Shown here: positions 1 to 11,847 of the stretch, one piece after another | Position numbering within the stretch: position 1 is the stretch's first letter | Layout: the number at the start of each line of letters is the position of its first letter | Source: an uncultured Lachnospiraceae bacterium | GTDB taxonomy: Bacteria > Bacillota > Clostridia > Lachnospirales > Lachnospiraceae | Length of the DNA stretch: 36,270 nucleotides | Assembly (NCBI GenBank): GCA_947588995.1 | Contig: CANPZI010000029.1 | Span: 1-36,270, forward strand | Reading direction: 5' to 3' | The notes under the pieces: generated by a model | Database searches by the model: none | Told to the model about the DNA's origin: nothing | Seen by the model: the letters and a program-made list of their open reading frames with translations, nothing else | Program-made: the position numbers and the translations under genes

Positions 1-123
1 GTCAAAATCATTATACCTCAAGGAACCAATACTCTTTTTATTTATTTTCTATCAACTGTCAATATCTTTACTCCAACCCCGGCGGCAGACATCTCTGCTC
101 TGCCAAATACGCGAAACTCAAAC

Positions 124-152
124 TTGTGTACACTGACAAAATAGGGTAATAT
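124..152 (+). promoter_or_regulatory. possible promoter for the decarboxylase/ATP-grasp pair
   Basis: TTGTGT at 124-129 is separated by 17 nt from TAATAT at 147-152, about 60 nt before the first start codon. Neither hexamer is close to consensus and there is no TGn extension, so this is only the best candidate in the AT-rich 213-base leader. The rest of 1-213 holds no gene I can support. Confidence 0.3.
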
Positions 153-213
153 TTTGATAGATTGAACTTTTTACGATATCGGCAAAAAACATAAAAGGCG
201 GTGAAGCGCGGCT

Positions 214-1416
214 ATGGATACAGACAACCTGCAGACTCCTTATTTCGTGATCGACGAGGCAATTCTGGAACGGTACTGCCAGATGCTTACGGACTCTCTC
301 GGCGCAAGCTGGGGAAACTTTCTCGTGGGCTACTCGTTCAAGACCAACTCTCTGCCCTGGCTCGTCTCCTTCGTGAAGAAGCACGGCGCTTTCGCGGAGG
401 TGGTCTCGGAGGACGAATATCTGCTGGCGAGACACCTCGGTTATGATGCCTCCGAAATCGTCTACAACGGCCCCTATAAGGGAGAAGCTTCTTTCTGTGA
501 CGTACTGCTGGCGGGCGGATACGTGAATCTGGATGCCAAGCGGGAAATCGGCTGGCTGGAATCGCTTGCCGCCGCCTATCCGGACAGACACTTTTCCGTG
601 GGCATCCGCGTCAATTTCGATCTGGAGAAGCTGTGTCCCGGCGAGACTACGATGGGGGAAGAGAGCGGTCGTTTCGGCTTCTGCTATGAGACGGGACAGT
701 TTGCGGCGGCTCTGCAGCGCCTGTCCCGGATCCCCAATGTCTCCGTGGACGGCCTGCATCTGCACTCCAGCAGCAAATCCCGCAGCGTCGGTATCTTCCG
801 CGCCATCGCGCGCACGGCCTGCAGGCTGCAGCGGGAATTCGGCCTCTCCCTCTCCTATGTGGATCTGGGCGGCGGCTACTGCAGCGGCATGGCGGGCCGG
901 CCGGAATATCCCGACTATTTCCCCGCTGTGGCCGAGGAACTCACCGCATGTTTCTCGCCACGGCAGACGAAGCTGATCGTGGAACCGGGCATCTCTCTGA
1001 TCTCCAAATGTACCACTTTCGTCACTTCAGTCTATGACACGCGCGACATCAGAGGCACACGCTACGTCATGACGGACGGCAGCCGCTTCAACATAGATGC
1101 CACCATGATCAAGACTTCTCACCTGTTCCATGTGCAGGCGGCAGATACTTCCGCGCGCAGGACACTGGAGCGGCAGGTCGTAAGCGGCTACTCCTGCATG
1201 GAGTGCGACAGGCTCTTTACTTATGAGAATGCCGCGGAACTGGCACCGGGCGACCGCATCATCTATGAAAATGTGGGCGGTTACACCATGAGCCTGAATC
1301 CGCTCTTCATCCAGTATTTCCCCGCCGTCTACGTCAGGCGCGGCAGCAGACTGCTGCAGGTGCGCAGAAAATGGACGCCGGAGGACTATGTGCAGGGGAG
1401 TGTGACCGAATCATGA
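214..1416 (+). CDS. PLP-dependent decarboxylase, LysA/ornithine decarboxylase (fold type III) family
   Basis: A 400-residue enzyme of the diaminopimelate/ornithine/carboxynorspermidine decarboxylase family, expected to decarboxylate a basic or dicarboxylic amino acid in the cytoplasm. The N-terminal PLP barrel has Schiff-base Lys43 in YSFKTNS, the SGRFGF segment at 151-156, His182/His184 in LHLHSSS, a GGG phosphate loop at 219-221 and EPG at 257-259. The C-terminal domain carries Cys328 and Asp332 in SCMECDRL (the residues the partner subunit usually contributes) and Tyr357. The catalytic set therefore looks complete and active as a dimer. YSFKTN replaces the more common YALKAN, so it is probably not housekeeping LysA. 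A weak AAAGGCGGTG ribosome site lies upstream of ATG 214. Its stop overlaps the next start (ATGA), pairing it with an ATP-grasp ligase. The substrate cannot be read from sequence. Confidence 0.85.
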   Translation: MDTDNLQTPYFVIDEAILERYCQMLTDSLGASWGNFLVGYSFKTNSLPWLVSFVKKHGAFAEVVSEDEYLLARHLGYDASEIVYNGPYKGEASFCDVLLAGGYVNLDAKREIGWLESLAAAYPDRHFSVGIRVNFDLEKLCPGETTMGEESGRFGFCYETGQFAAALQRLSRIPNVSVDGLHLHSSSKSRSVGIFRAIARTACRLQREFGLSLSYVDLGGGYCSGMAGRPEYPDYFPAVAEELTACFSPRQTKLIVEPGISLISKCTTFVTSVYDTRDIRGTRYVMTDGSRFNIDATMIKTSHLFHVQAADTSARRTLERQVVSGYSCMECDRLFTYENAAELAPGDRIIYENVGGYTMSLNPLFIQYFPAVYVRRGSRLLQVRRKWTPEDYVQGSVTES

Positions 1417-2393
1417 ATATCCTGATCTTAAGCTGCGGCACGAGAAACAAACTGGTACGCTATTTCCGCGAGGCGGGAAACGGCTTCGAGCGGGTGGTCG
1501 GCACGGACTGCAGCGCTTATGCCCCCGCTCTCTACGAGACGGACAGACATTATCTCGTGCCCCGCATGACAGCCCCGGATTATCTGGATGTCATTCTGCG
1601 GATCTGCCGGGACGAGAAGATTGACGCGGTGCTGCCGCTGCAGGAGGACGAACTGTACCTGATTGCCTCGCACAGAACACGGTTTACGGCCGAGGGCATC
1701 TGCCCGATCGTATCCTCAGCGGAAGCCGTAGAGCTGTGCCGGGACAAATATGCCTTTTACCGGCACCTGACCGCCCACGGGCTTCCCGCGCTGCCCACTT
1801 TCAACAGTCTCGAAGCGTTCCGACAGGGCTGTGACGCCGGACAGATCGGCTTCCCCGTCTTCGTGAAGCCGGTGCGCGGCTGCGGCAGCATGGGGATTCA
1901 GAAAGTAGAGCGGCCGGAGCTGTTGGAAGCTCTGTGCAGATGCAGCGGCGATGAACTGCTGATTCAGGCTTTCGCTGAGGGCGAAGAGTACGGCATCGAC
2001 CTCTACGCGGACATCCATTCTCACAAAACCGTGTCTGTCTTTCTCAAAAAAAAGCTGCGCATGCGCGCAGGGGAAACCGAAAAATCCGTATCGGTGAAAG
2101 ACGACGCCCTTTTTGATCTGGCAAAACGCACGGCCGACACGCTGGAACTGTCCGGCCCGATCGACATGGACATCTTCTGTGTCGACGGAAACTACTATAT
2201 CTCCGAGGTCAACCCCCGCTTCGGCGGCGGCTATCCTCACGCCTACAGCTGCGGCGTCAACTTTCCGAAACTCATCGCCGCCAATCTGGCGGGCAGAGAA
2301 AACGCAGATGCCGTCGGTGCTTACGAGGAGGGCGTCTGCATGCTGAAATATACGGATCTAATGACGCTCCGCATCGAGGATCAACTCCCATGA
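1413..2393 (+). CDS. ATP-grasp ligase (CarB/PylC-like)
   Basis: A 326-residue ATP-grasp protein; these enzymes activate a carboxylate as acyl phosphate and join it to an amine or other nucleophile. An N-terminal Rossmann-like pre-ATP-grasp region (1-100, MNILILSCG) is followed by the ATP-grasp domain. Lys152 lies in FVKPVRGCGSMG (nucleotide-binding lysine and flexible glycine loop) and Glu265, Asn267 and Arg269 lie in EVNPRFGGGYPHAY (metal site). The fold resembles carbamoyl-phosphate synthase large-subunit-like ligases common in polysaccharide loci. I chose ATG 1413 because it overlaps the preceding stop by 4 nt (ATGA) with GGGGAG about 11 nt upstream. The 3' end overlaps the convergent pseI end by 36 bp. 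A plausible job is amide-linking an amino acid or amine to a sugar acid or amino sugar, but the substrates are inferred, not seen. Confidence 0.85.
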   Translation: MNILILSCGTRNKLVRYFREAGNGFERVVGTDCSAYAPALYETDRHYLVPRMTAPDYLDVILRICRDEKIDAVLPLQEDELYLIASHRTRFTAEGICPIVSSAEAVELCRDKYAFYRHLTAHGLPALPTFNSLEAFRQGCDAGQIGFPVFVKPVRGCGSMGIQKVERPELLEALCRCSGDELLIQAFAEGEEYGIDLYADIHSHKTVSVFLKKKLRMRAGETEKSVSVKDDALFDLAKRTADTLELSGPIDMDIFCVDGNYYISEVNPRFGGGYPHAYSCGVNFPKLIAANLAGRENADAVGAYEEGVCMLKYTDLMTLRIEDQLP

Positions 2394-3422
2394 CAACGGC
2401 GTGCCGCGCTTGATATCCGCTGCCGCCGTCCGGCCCAGCACTTCGTCGTAATACATGGTGTGCAAGCCGTATCCCGGACGGATGGAGCGCACATTGTCCG
2501 GCGTGAACTTCTCACCCGCTTTCATATCTCTCACCACAAAGAGCGAGCGGGAGCCCAGCCGTTCTTTCTCCTGCTTTTCGGTCAGCGCATACTCCGGCCG
2601 GCCCATCGCTTTCTCTATGATACGAATCTGCTCCGCCATCTCCCGAAACTCTTCCGGCTCCATGGAAAACGCACCGTCCGGACCGCCGTCCGCACGTCTG
2701 AGCGTCAGATGCTTCTCCACCATCCTGATGCCGAGAGCCGCCGCGCCCACAGGCACCACGCTGCCCATGGTGTGGTCGGACAGGCCCACCAGACAGTCAT
2801 AGGTACGCGCCAGCGTGGGAATCATGGCCAGATTGCATTCCTCGTAGGGCGTCGGGTAGGCGGACACACATTTTAAGAGCATGACCTCCTCATTGCCCTC
2901 CTCCCGACAGACTTGCAGCGCTCGCTCAATATCCTCTGCGCGCGCCACACCTGTGGCAAAAATGACAGGCTTATGCTGGGCGGCAACCCGCCTGATCAGC
3001 GGGATATCATTGATCTCATAGGAAGCCACCTTGTAGGCGGGCATACCGCACTCGCGCATGAAGTCCACGGCACGCGCGTCGAAAGGAGAGGAAAAGCACT
3101 CCATGCCAAGGCTCTCCGCCAGTTCTTTCAGCTTCGGCTGCCACTCCCACGGCGTGGCGGCCTCCTCGTAGAGGCGGTACTCCGTCATGCCGTCCCACAG
3201 TCCGCCGCGGATCTGAAAATATTCGTTGTCGCAGTCGATCGAGAGGCTGTCCGCCGTATAAGTCTGCAGTTTGACCGCGTCGGCCCCCGCCTCTTTCGCC
3301 GCGTGGACAATCTCCACCGCCCTGCCGTAATCCTGCAGATGATTCGCGGACATCTCCGCCACCAGAAAGCAGGGGCTGCTCTCTCCGATATGATGTTTTC
3401 CGATCCGAAATTCCTTGTTCAT
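2358..3422 (-). CDS. pseI: pseudaminic acid synthase
   Basis: A NeuB-family synthase that condenses phosphoenolpyruvate with 2,4-diacetamido-2,4,6-trideoxy-L-altrose to give pseudaminic acid. The TIM barrel begins FLVAEMSANH and contains KLQTYTADSLSIDCDNEYF and TPWEWQPKL, wording typical of PseI rather than NeuB or LegI. The C-terminal antifreeze-like SAF domain (from about SRSLFVVRDMKAGE) is intact. Length 354 aa is normal. ATG 3422 is preferred: GGAG lies 6 nt upstream, while the alternative ATG 3434 has its nearest Shine-Dalgarno about 19 nt away. It is the last gene of the GT2-pseG-pseF-pseI operon and its last 36 bp overlap the convergent ATP-grasp gene, with no terminator visible. Confidence 0.93.
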   Translation of the reverse strand: MNKEFRIGKHHIGESSPCFLVAEMSANHLQDYGRAVEIVHAAKEAGADAVKLQTYTADSLSIDCDNEYFQIRGGLWDGMTEYRLYEEAATPWEWQPKLKELAESLGMECFSSPFDARAVDFMRECGMPAYKVASYEINDIPLIRRVAAQHKPVIFATGVARAEDIERALQVCREEGNEEVMLLKCVSAYPTPYEECNLAMIPTLARTYDCLVGLSDHTMGSVVPVGAAALGIRMVEKHLTLRRADGGPDGAFSMEPEEFREMAEQIRIIEKAMGRPEYALTEKQEKERLGSRSLFVVRDMKAGEKFTPDNVRSIRPGYGLHTMYYDEVLGRTAAADIKRGTPLSWELILDAERH

Positions 3423-3500
3423 ACGAATCTCCATTCCGAAGCATTCACGCTAAACTCCTGTTTTTTTGCCCGACGCCACGAACCTCGCGGCGCTCCCGCA

Positions 3501-4211
3501 TCAGCTTCTCCCCTGACAGTCGGGAACGCCCGCCATCCTGCGGTACTTCAACTCCGCGATCTCCCAGTCCTCCGGATTGTCGATGTCCTGCACCTCCGTC
3601 TCCGGCATGACAATCGGCACATAACCCTCCTCCGGGTCCCCGCCGCAGGCGCGAAATGTCTCCGTCCGATAGAAATAGAACTGCCCGCAGTCGTGGTACA
3701 CCGCCTCCAGATCCTGCGACCGCTTCTGCGCATTCTCGGGATAGCAGTAAACCAGACGGCCGTCCTTCACCGCCATGCCGCGCTGCGGCGGAAAGGAGAA
3801 GCGCACCACAGGCATGACCGCCGCGGCCCGCTGCTCCTCCAAGATCCGAAAAGCATCCCTCAGTTTCCCCGCGGTGACAAACGGCGCGGTTGGATAAATA
3901 CACGCCATATACGCAAAAGTCCGCCCGCGCTTCTCATACTCCGCAAGCACCTCCAAGAGCACGTCGTCGGTGGTGGCAAAATCGTTCGCCGTCCGCTCAC
4001 TCCTCATGAAAGGGACACTTGCGCCGGCGCCGCGCGCAATCTGCGCGATCTCCTCATCGTCCGTGGACACCATGACTTCCTCGAACAAGCCCGACGCCAG
4101 CGCCGCCTCAATCGAATAACAGATAATCGGCTTCCCCAGAAACAGTTTCTTATTCTTATTCGGTATTCTCTTGCTGCCGCCTCTGGCGGTAATGATTGCC
4201 AAAGCTCCCAT
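3501..4211 (-). CDS. pseF: CMP-pseudaminic acid cytidylyltransferase
   Basis: Activates pseudaminic acid with CTP to CMP-pseudaminic acid, the glycosyltransferase donor. The start carries the nucleotide loop ARGGSKRIPNKNKK (residues about 9-22), followed by STDDEEIAQIA, CIYPTAPFV and the C-terminal VQDIDNPEDW signature shared by PseF and related CMP-sugar synthetases. It belongs to the NeuA/PseF family and is cytoplasmic. AGGGAG lies 6 nt before ATG 4211. ATG 4214 directly before it and an in-frame GTG at 4232 are alternatives. It sits 42 nt after the pseG stop and 78 nt before pseI, so it is part of the same minus-strand transcript. Confidence 0.92.
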   Translation of the reverse strand: MGALAIITARGGSKRIPNKNKKLFLGKPIICYSIEAALASGLFEEVMVSTDDEEIAQIARGAGASVPFMRSERTANDFATTDDVLLEVLAEYEKRGRTFAYMACIYPTAPFVTAGKLRDAFRILEEQRAAAVMPVVRFSFPPQRGMAVKDGRLVYCYPENAQKRSQDLEAVYHDCGQFYFYRTETFRACGGDPEEGYVPIVMPETEVQDIDNPEDWEIAELKYRRMAGVPDCQGRS

Positions 4212-4253
4212 CATTTTCTCCCTATCTCCCACGTCCGCCGCGGGGTTATCCTG

Positions 4254-5390
4254 TCACAGGGCGATGATTTCCTCCGCGATGCGGCATGCTCCCTTTCCGT
4301 CCGTGACCGCTCCGAGCCTGTCTCTCATCTCTGCCCGCAGCGTTTCGCTCTTCAGAATTTTCCTCAGGCCGCCGCAGATCTCCCGCAGACACCGCCCGCG
4401 CTCTTTGCGGATATCTCCCGCGAAGAGCATCCTGCCCTCCCGCGCAAAGAAATCACTGTCATAGCGCTGATTGTCCGCCACGGTGAAAAAGACCGTCGGC
4501 ACCCGCACGGCACACAGTTCCAGAAGCGTCGTGCCCGCCGCGGAGACTGCCGCCGTACATCCCTGCATCAGCCCTGCCATGTGTTCCACCTGACAGTGCA
4601 GGCGGAGATTGCCGTGTGCCGCCGCCAGCCGCTCCAGCTTCGCCCGATTCTCATTGTAGCGCCCGACGACAACCTCATACGTCTGCCTGCACAAGACCTC
4701 GTCTTTCATAACCGCTTCCAGAATCCCCGAAAGCGCATCACAGGTATCGCCGCCGCCCGCGCTCAAAAGTATGCGGCTTTCCTTTTCGACCGGCTCACTC
4801 CCCCTGCCTGTCGGTACGGCCCCGCACCCGGCTCCCGCCGTCTCATCCGCACCTTTTCCACAGGCCGCCGCAAATTCTTCCCGAAGCGGCGCGTAAGCCG
4901 CCCCCAGCAGCAGGCGCGTGCCGTCCCCGTAAGTCTCCGCATACGGAAAGCGTGTACAGTACGGATTGTAATTGACGAGCATATCCACCGGATAGACCCC
5001 GTCAAAGCAGTCATCCATATAAATCAGCCTGACCTGACCCGCCAGCGCCCGAAAATACTTCTCTGTCACCTGATAGGAATCCACCAGCAGTTTCGCGCAT
5101 CCCGTCCTGCGAAGTTCCCGCAGAAGCACCTCCGTCTCGTCCTCCATGCGCTCCCAGTCCGTGTGCAGACAGACATGCCGCATACCGGCTCCGTCCAGCA
5201 GCGCATCGGCTTTCTCGTCCGCCGTAAAGAAAATCACCCGGCCACCCAGCCGGACAAGCTGTACGGCGATCGCGATACAGCGCATGATATGTCCCGAGGC
5301 GATCTCCTCATTGGCATCCGCGCGAATACCGATGAGCTGTGCCTCCGCATTCTGTTTTCCGTCAGCCATCTGCCGTTCTTCCATAGGCAT
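4254..5390 (-). CDS. pseG: UDP-2,4-diacetamido-2,4,6-trideoxy-beta-L-altropyranose hydrolase
   Basis: Removes UDP from the trideoxy-altrose intermediate in pseudaminic acid synthesis. It has the GT-B-like, MurG-related fold. RADANEEIASGHIMRC (catalytic His34) is the PseG N-terminal signature. LLVDSY, YMDDCFDG, LSAGGGD and AGTTLLELCAVRVPT follow in the expected order. At 378 aa it is longer than usual; about 30 residues rich in Gly, Ala and Glu (around 195-225) look like a linker insertion between the two half domains. There is no fused GNAT domain, so PseH activity is not here. The start codon follows the upstream GT2 stop directly (TGAATG), with AGGAA 6 nt before it; internal ATGs at codons 3 and 8 are less well placed. 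Confidence 0.9.
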   Translation of the reverse strand: MPMEERQMADGKQNAEAQLIGIRADANEEIASGHIMRCIAIAVQLVRLGGRVIFFTADEKADALLDGAGMRHVCLHTDWERMEDETEVLLRELRRTGCAKLLVDSYQVTEKYFRALAGQVRLIYMDDCFDGVYPVDMLVNYNPYCTRFPYAETYGDGTRLLLGAAYAPLREEFAAACGKGADETAGAGCGAVPTGRGSEPVEKESRILLSAGGGDTCDALSGILEAVMKDEVLCRQTYEVVVGRYNENRAKLERLAAAHGNLRLHCQVEHMAGLMQGCTAAVSAAGTTLLELCAVRVPTVFFTVADNQRYDSDFFAREGRMLFAGDIRKERGRCLREICGGLRKILKSETLRAEMRDRLGAVTDGKGACRIAEEIIAL

Positions 5391-6428
5391 TCACGTTTCC
5401 TGTCTTCGATGCTTTTTGCGGAAATTCCGATATGTCCACAGCACTTTGTAGTATACAATAAACAATACGGTAGAGCGCTGCTGGATGCGTATCAGTTTCC
5501 GCTCCTCCGCATTCGTCCGCTCCAAATAGTACGGATTGTCCTGAAAATGCGGAAAAGTCCGGCGCATCTCTCTGCCGAGTGCCCGCACGAAACCGCTCTT
5601 CGTCCGCCCTGCGCACGCCATATAGGTGAACAGCGTATTCACATAGAACAGCTGCGCAAAGCTGTATTCCAGCTCCGGCAGAAATTCTTCGCAATATCCG
5701 TGCCTGCGCGCCTCCTCCAGCATGATACGGCCGGCCGCCATACGGTCCTCGCAGCGCTTCTGCGAGATCGTGTGCACGGTGGAGTCGTCATGCTGGTAGT
5801 AGTAGTAGAGCGGCTCCGCTATATACTCGAAATGCTTTGCCAGCACAACATAAGAGTTGCCGAGCGCATTGTCCTCATAGAAAATATCCTCCGGAAACCA
5901 CAGCCCGTTCTCCAGGATCATGGCGCGGCGGAAGATTTTGACCACCAGACTGCCGCCGTCCAGAATCAGACTTCGGCGTTTTGGCCCATCCAGCACGCCG
6001 CACTGTTCCGGCTTATTGTTACGCACGATCTGACCGACCCGCATCGAGTGTTCGCCTGTCAGGCAGTAATCGCACCCCACAAGATCGGCGCCCGTCTCTT
6101 CCGCCCGCTCGATCAGCCGCCGGTACATATCGGGAGTGATCCAGTCGTCGCTGTCGATAAAGCCGATCCACTCCCCCTGCGCCAGCTTCAGGCCGATGTT
6201 CTTCGCTCCGCCCTGATGCCTGTTCACCTCGGAGTGCACCGCGCGGACTTTCGCCGGAAATCTTTTCTCGTAATCCTGCAGAATCGCATACGAGTCATCC
6301 GTCGAGCAGTCATCCACCGCGATGATCTCATAGTCTTCCACTTCCTGTGCCACGAGAGAATCCATACAATATTGCAGTTTGCCGCCGGAAGCCATGTTGT
6401 ATACCGGCACGATAATACTGAGTTTCAT
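5391..6428 (-). CDS. glycosyltransferase family 2
   Basis: A GT-A inverting glycosyltransferase, first gene of the pse operon, and so a natural candidate to use or accept pseudaminic acid (inference from position only). The N-terminal domain begins MKLSIIVPVYN, with VDDCSTDDS for nucleotide binding, GGAKNIGLKLAQGEWIGF, the metal-binding IDSDDW and an EDNALG segment later. The C-terminal half has no clear domain. ATG 6428 is chosen because it aligns with family starts; an in-frame TTG at 6437 is possible. The Shine-Dalgarno is weak (GGAT). A strong extended -10 promoter lies 30-58 nt upstream. Confidence 0.87.
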   Translation of the reverse strand: MKLSIIVPVYNMASGGKLQYCMDSLVAQEVEDYEIIAVDDCSTDDSYAILQDYEKRFPAKVRAVHSEVNRHQGGAKNIGLKLAQGEWIGFIDSDDWITPDMYRRLIERAEETGADLVGCDYCLTGEHSMRVGQIVRNNKPEQCGVLDGPKRRSLILDGGSLVVKIFRRAMILENGLWFPEDIFYEDNALGNSYVVLAKHFEYIAEPLYYYYQHDDSTVHTISQKRCEDRMAAGRIMLEEARRHGYCEEFLPELEYSFAQLFYVNTLFTYMACAGRTKSGFVRALGREMRRTFPHFQDNPYYLERTNAEERKLIRIQQRSTVLFIVYYKVLWTYRNFRKKHRRQET

Positions 6429-6457
6429 ACTGATCAATCCGCTTTTCTTTTGCGTCG

Positions 6458-6486
6458 ATTATAGCATACTCCCGTTTTCTCAGCAA
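6458..6486 (-). promoter_or_regulatory. promoter of the GT2-pseG-pseF-pseI operon
   Basis: On the minus strand TTGCTG (6481-6486), a 17-nt spacer and a perfect TATAAT (6458-6463) preceded by TGC form an extended -10 promoter. It starts right after the lacZ terminator, so the second half of the pse genes is transcribed independently of the pseB operon. Confidence 0.7.
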
Positions 6487-6488
6487 CC

Positions 6489-6521
6489 AAAAACACCCCG
6501 CCTGTGACCCGCACAGACGGG
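6489..6521 (-). terminator. Rho-independent terminator after lacZ
   Basis: A 10-bp stem with one mismatch (6497-6506 with 6512-6521, loop 6507-6511) is followed on the minus strand by GTGTTTTT. It lies 17 nt after the lacZ stop codon. Confidence 0.75.
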
Positions 6522-6537
6522 ATGTATCCTGTGTTTC

Positions 6538-9612
<3,075 letters not shown>

Positions 9613-9617
9613 CTATC

Positions 9618-11846
9618 TTAATCCTCATTCCGGAGCGTTTTCCTTGCTTTACGCAGACGCCACACTGCATACGCGATCGCTGCGGCGGAGACAAGATCAG
9701 CCGCAATAAAGGGCAGATTTGGCCCATAGCGCACGGATATGGTATGTTCCGCGCCGTCCCCCGACACACGGAAGCGCATCCTGCCGCCCATACCCTGCTC
9801 GATCGGCAGCCTTGTTCCGTTTTCATCATAAGCCCGATAGCCGAGATAATTCTGAATCGGCAGTTCCAGATAACAGCTTTCCCCGTCCGCCGTGTACGCG
9901 ACCGAAGCTTTCGTCCCTTTTTTCCGGTAATCCCTGACAGACATACGGTCGGCATCCGACATGATCACGCTTGCCGTCAGACGCTCGTCAAACGCCCCGT
10001 CGATTCTCCACTCATGGGGATAGAAAAGCCCGATATTCGCCGCCAGCTTGCTCTCATGTCCTTTGGAAACTACTGATTCTGCGTTGACGTACGGCATGTG
10101 GCTGTTGTCTGTCGGCACGGACAGGATTACCAACAGATTCAGGCCGACCAGCATGGCAAATACCACGTTGCGGTATGGCCGTATGACCTCTGACTCGGAC
10201 AGCCCGATCGCTCCCGCAAAGAGGAAGCACGTACACGCCGGCCCCAGAAAACGCCAGGGGAACTGGATCATGGTGACGATATCCCTGAACCAGCCATAGG
10301 CAAGCAGCGCCCTGTTCGGAAAGTAGCCCGTCGTCATATAGGTCAGAAAGCAGCCCAGAACAAGCAGATACAGCAGAAACTTTTCTCTGTCATTTCTTTT
10401 ATCTCCGCGTTCACACAGAAGCCACACGATACCGATTCCCACACAGCCGATGAGAGCCAGTCCCAGCGAAAAATATTGTTTATTGTACAGGCTGACGCTC
10501 TGCGTCAGGTTGGAAAGATTGATGGACTGTTCAAAATAGCCGCTCCACCTGAGCACCTCCGTGCTCAGATTCTCCCCGAAATAATAATACAAAAACGGTA
10601 TGAGATACCACAGATTGAGCAGCGCAAACCACAGAAAGGCCCGGCCGATCTCAACATACCGCTTCTCGCGGACGACGCGCCCGCAGTATATCAAGGCGGT
10701 GATCACACAGAATATCGCCGCGAATGCCGCGCTCAGGATATGGCTCTGCAGCACGCCGCTCATCCCGATCACCAGATAATACCAATACCTGCGCTCTCCC
10801 ATGACAACGTGGTACATCCCCGCCATGACAAGCGGCCAGAAGATCAGCGCCAGCGTCTCACCAAGATCGCCGCGTGAAAATATATTGGTAAAACGGTACG
10901 GCATCAGCGTATACAACACCACCGCCAGCATGACGCTCCGGCGTGACCTGCTCATGGAGCGCATCGCCGTATAGGCACATACCGCTGAACCGAGATTGGC
11001 CAGAAAGATCAGCACTTTGTATGACAGGCCGATCGACACGCGGCAGATTCTGAGGAGCGCGCCGAGATACAGGAACAGATACGGGTACATGGCATTCAGA
11101 TAGCCGTTGCCCCGCAGACCGTCCGGCTGAATATTGACCGGAATCTGTCCGTCCAGAATGCCGTCTTTCAGTCCCTCCAGACGCGCCAGATGATAACAGA
11201 GGTCGTCCCCGTTATAGAGATAGGTCTGCATCATCGGCGTCATGGCAAGCACCGCCACGCCGAGGATCACGCCAAAATCCACAAGCCGCTCCCGCGTCAG
11301 CGAGGCAAATCTGCCGTTCCGATACAGCCACACCAGCAAACTGCCCATCAAAAACAGCGCCATGAAGAAATAAGTGTCCGTATAGAACAGGGTATGCGGC
11401 GACAGGCTTAAGCCCCGGATCGTCAGCGCGCCCTGTCCGCTGTAATTGACGCGCAGCTGCAGCTGCTTGGCGTCCTTGGACAGCGTAAAATCAACCGTCA
11501 TCTGCGGCTGCTCCGAATCGAGCGGCCACGCCGCTATCTTTTCGCTCTGTTCCCACAGTTCCAATACAGAACCCGGCTGCTCCGCACTGTAAGTAAGCTG
11601 TGCGCTGTAACTCCCCCGGTTCAGCACATACTGCGGCGTACCCGCCACGATCCCGTTTGCGGCCACGGATTCCTGAATAACCAGATTGTTCTCGGAATCA
11701 ATCAGGCCCACCGTGTGCTGCAGACTGCTGCCCTCGTACACGAGCGGGCTGCCGCCCTCGTCGCCCAGCCAGATGAGCAGCGCGCCCAGACACACCGCAA
11801 GAGCAAATATGATCTTTTCTTTGACCGACATCTCTCTCGTCCGCAT
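9618..11846 (-). CDS. polytopic membrane protein of the PTPS-related (GT-C-like) type
   Basis: About 742 residues. One N-terminal membrane segment (about 11-27) is followed by an outer beta-rich domain (about 30-155), then many membrane segments from about residue 160, an outside C-terminal domain and a final membrane helix ending in a basic tail. The region YNGDDLCYHLARLEGL, with MYPYLFLYL and RFTNIFSRGDLGE downstream, resembles the membrane family annotated as 6-pyruvoyl-tetrahydropterin synthase-related, which looks like GT-C glycosyltransferases using polyprenyl-linked donors. A role in adding a sugar on the outer face is inference. ATG 11846 lies one base after the pseC stop; earlier in-frame starts would overlap pseC by up to 26 nt. 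It lies between pseC and lacZ in one transcript. Confidence 0.75.
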   Translation of the reverse strand: MRTREMSVKEKIIFALAVCLGALLIWLGDEGGSPLVYEGSSLQHTVGLIDSENNLVIQESVAANGIVAGTPQYVLNRGSYSAQLTYSAEQPGSVLELWEQSEKIAAWPLDSEQPQMTVDFTLSKDAKQLQLRVNYSGQGALTIRGLSLSPHTLFYTDTYFFMALFLMGSLLVWLYRNGRFASLTRERLVDFGVILGVAVLAMTPMMQTYLYNGDDLCYHLARLEGLKDGILDGQIPVNIQPDGLRGNGYLNAMYPYLFLYLGALLRICRVSIGLSYKVLIFLANLGSAVCAYTAMRSMSRSRRSVMLAVVLYTLMPYRFTNIFSRGDLGETLALIFWPLVMAGMYHVVMGERRYWYYLVIGMSGVLQSHILSAAFAAIFCVITALIYCGRVVREKRYVEIGRAFLWFALLNLWYLIPFLYYYFGENLSTEVLRWSGYFEQSINLSNLTQSVSLYNKQYFSLGLALIGCVGIGIVWLLCERGDKRNDREKFLLYLLVLGCFLTYMTTGYFPNRALLAYGWFRDIVTMIQFPWRFLGPACTCFLFAGAIGLSESEVIRPYRNVVFAMLVGLNLLVILSVPTDNSHMPYVNAESVVSKGHESKLAANIGLFYPHEWRIDGAFDERLTASVIMSDADRMSVRDYRKKGTKASVAYTADGESCYLELPIQNYLGYRAYDENGTRLPIEQGMGGRMRFRVSGDGAEHTISVRYGPNLPFIAADLVSAAAIAYAVWRLRKARKTLRNED

Positions 11847-11847
11847 G

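Noticed and set aside
118..765. Minus-strand frame over the start of the decarboxylase
   Set aside because: Mostly antisense to conserved PLP-binding sequence; low-complexity translation, no ribosome site.
2913..6464. A 1183-codon open frame on the plus strand
   Set aside because: It lies antisense to pseI, pseF, pseG and GT2, whose products have clear family motifs. Its translation is rich in Arg, His and Pro without domains, the usual shadow of GC-rich genes.
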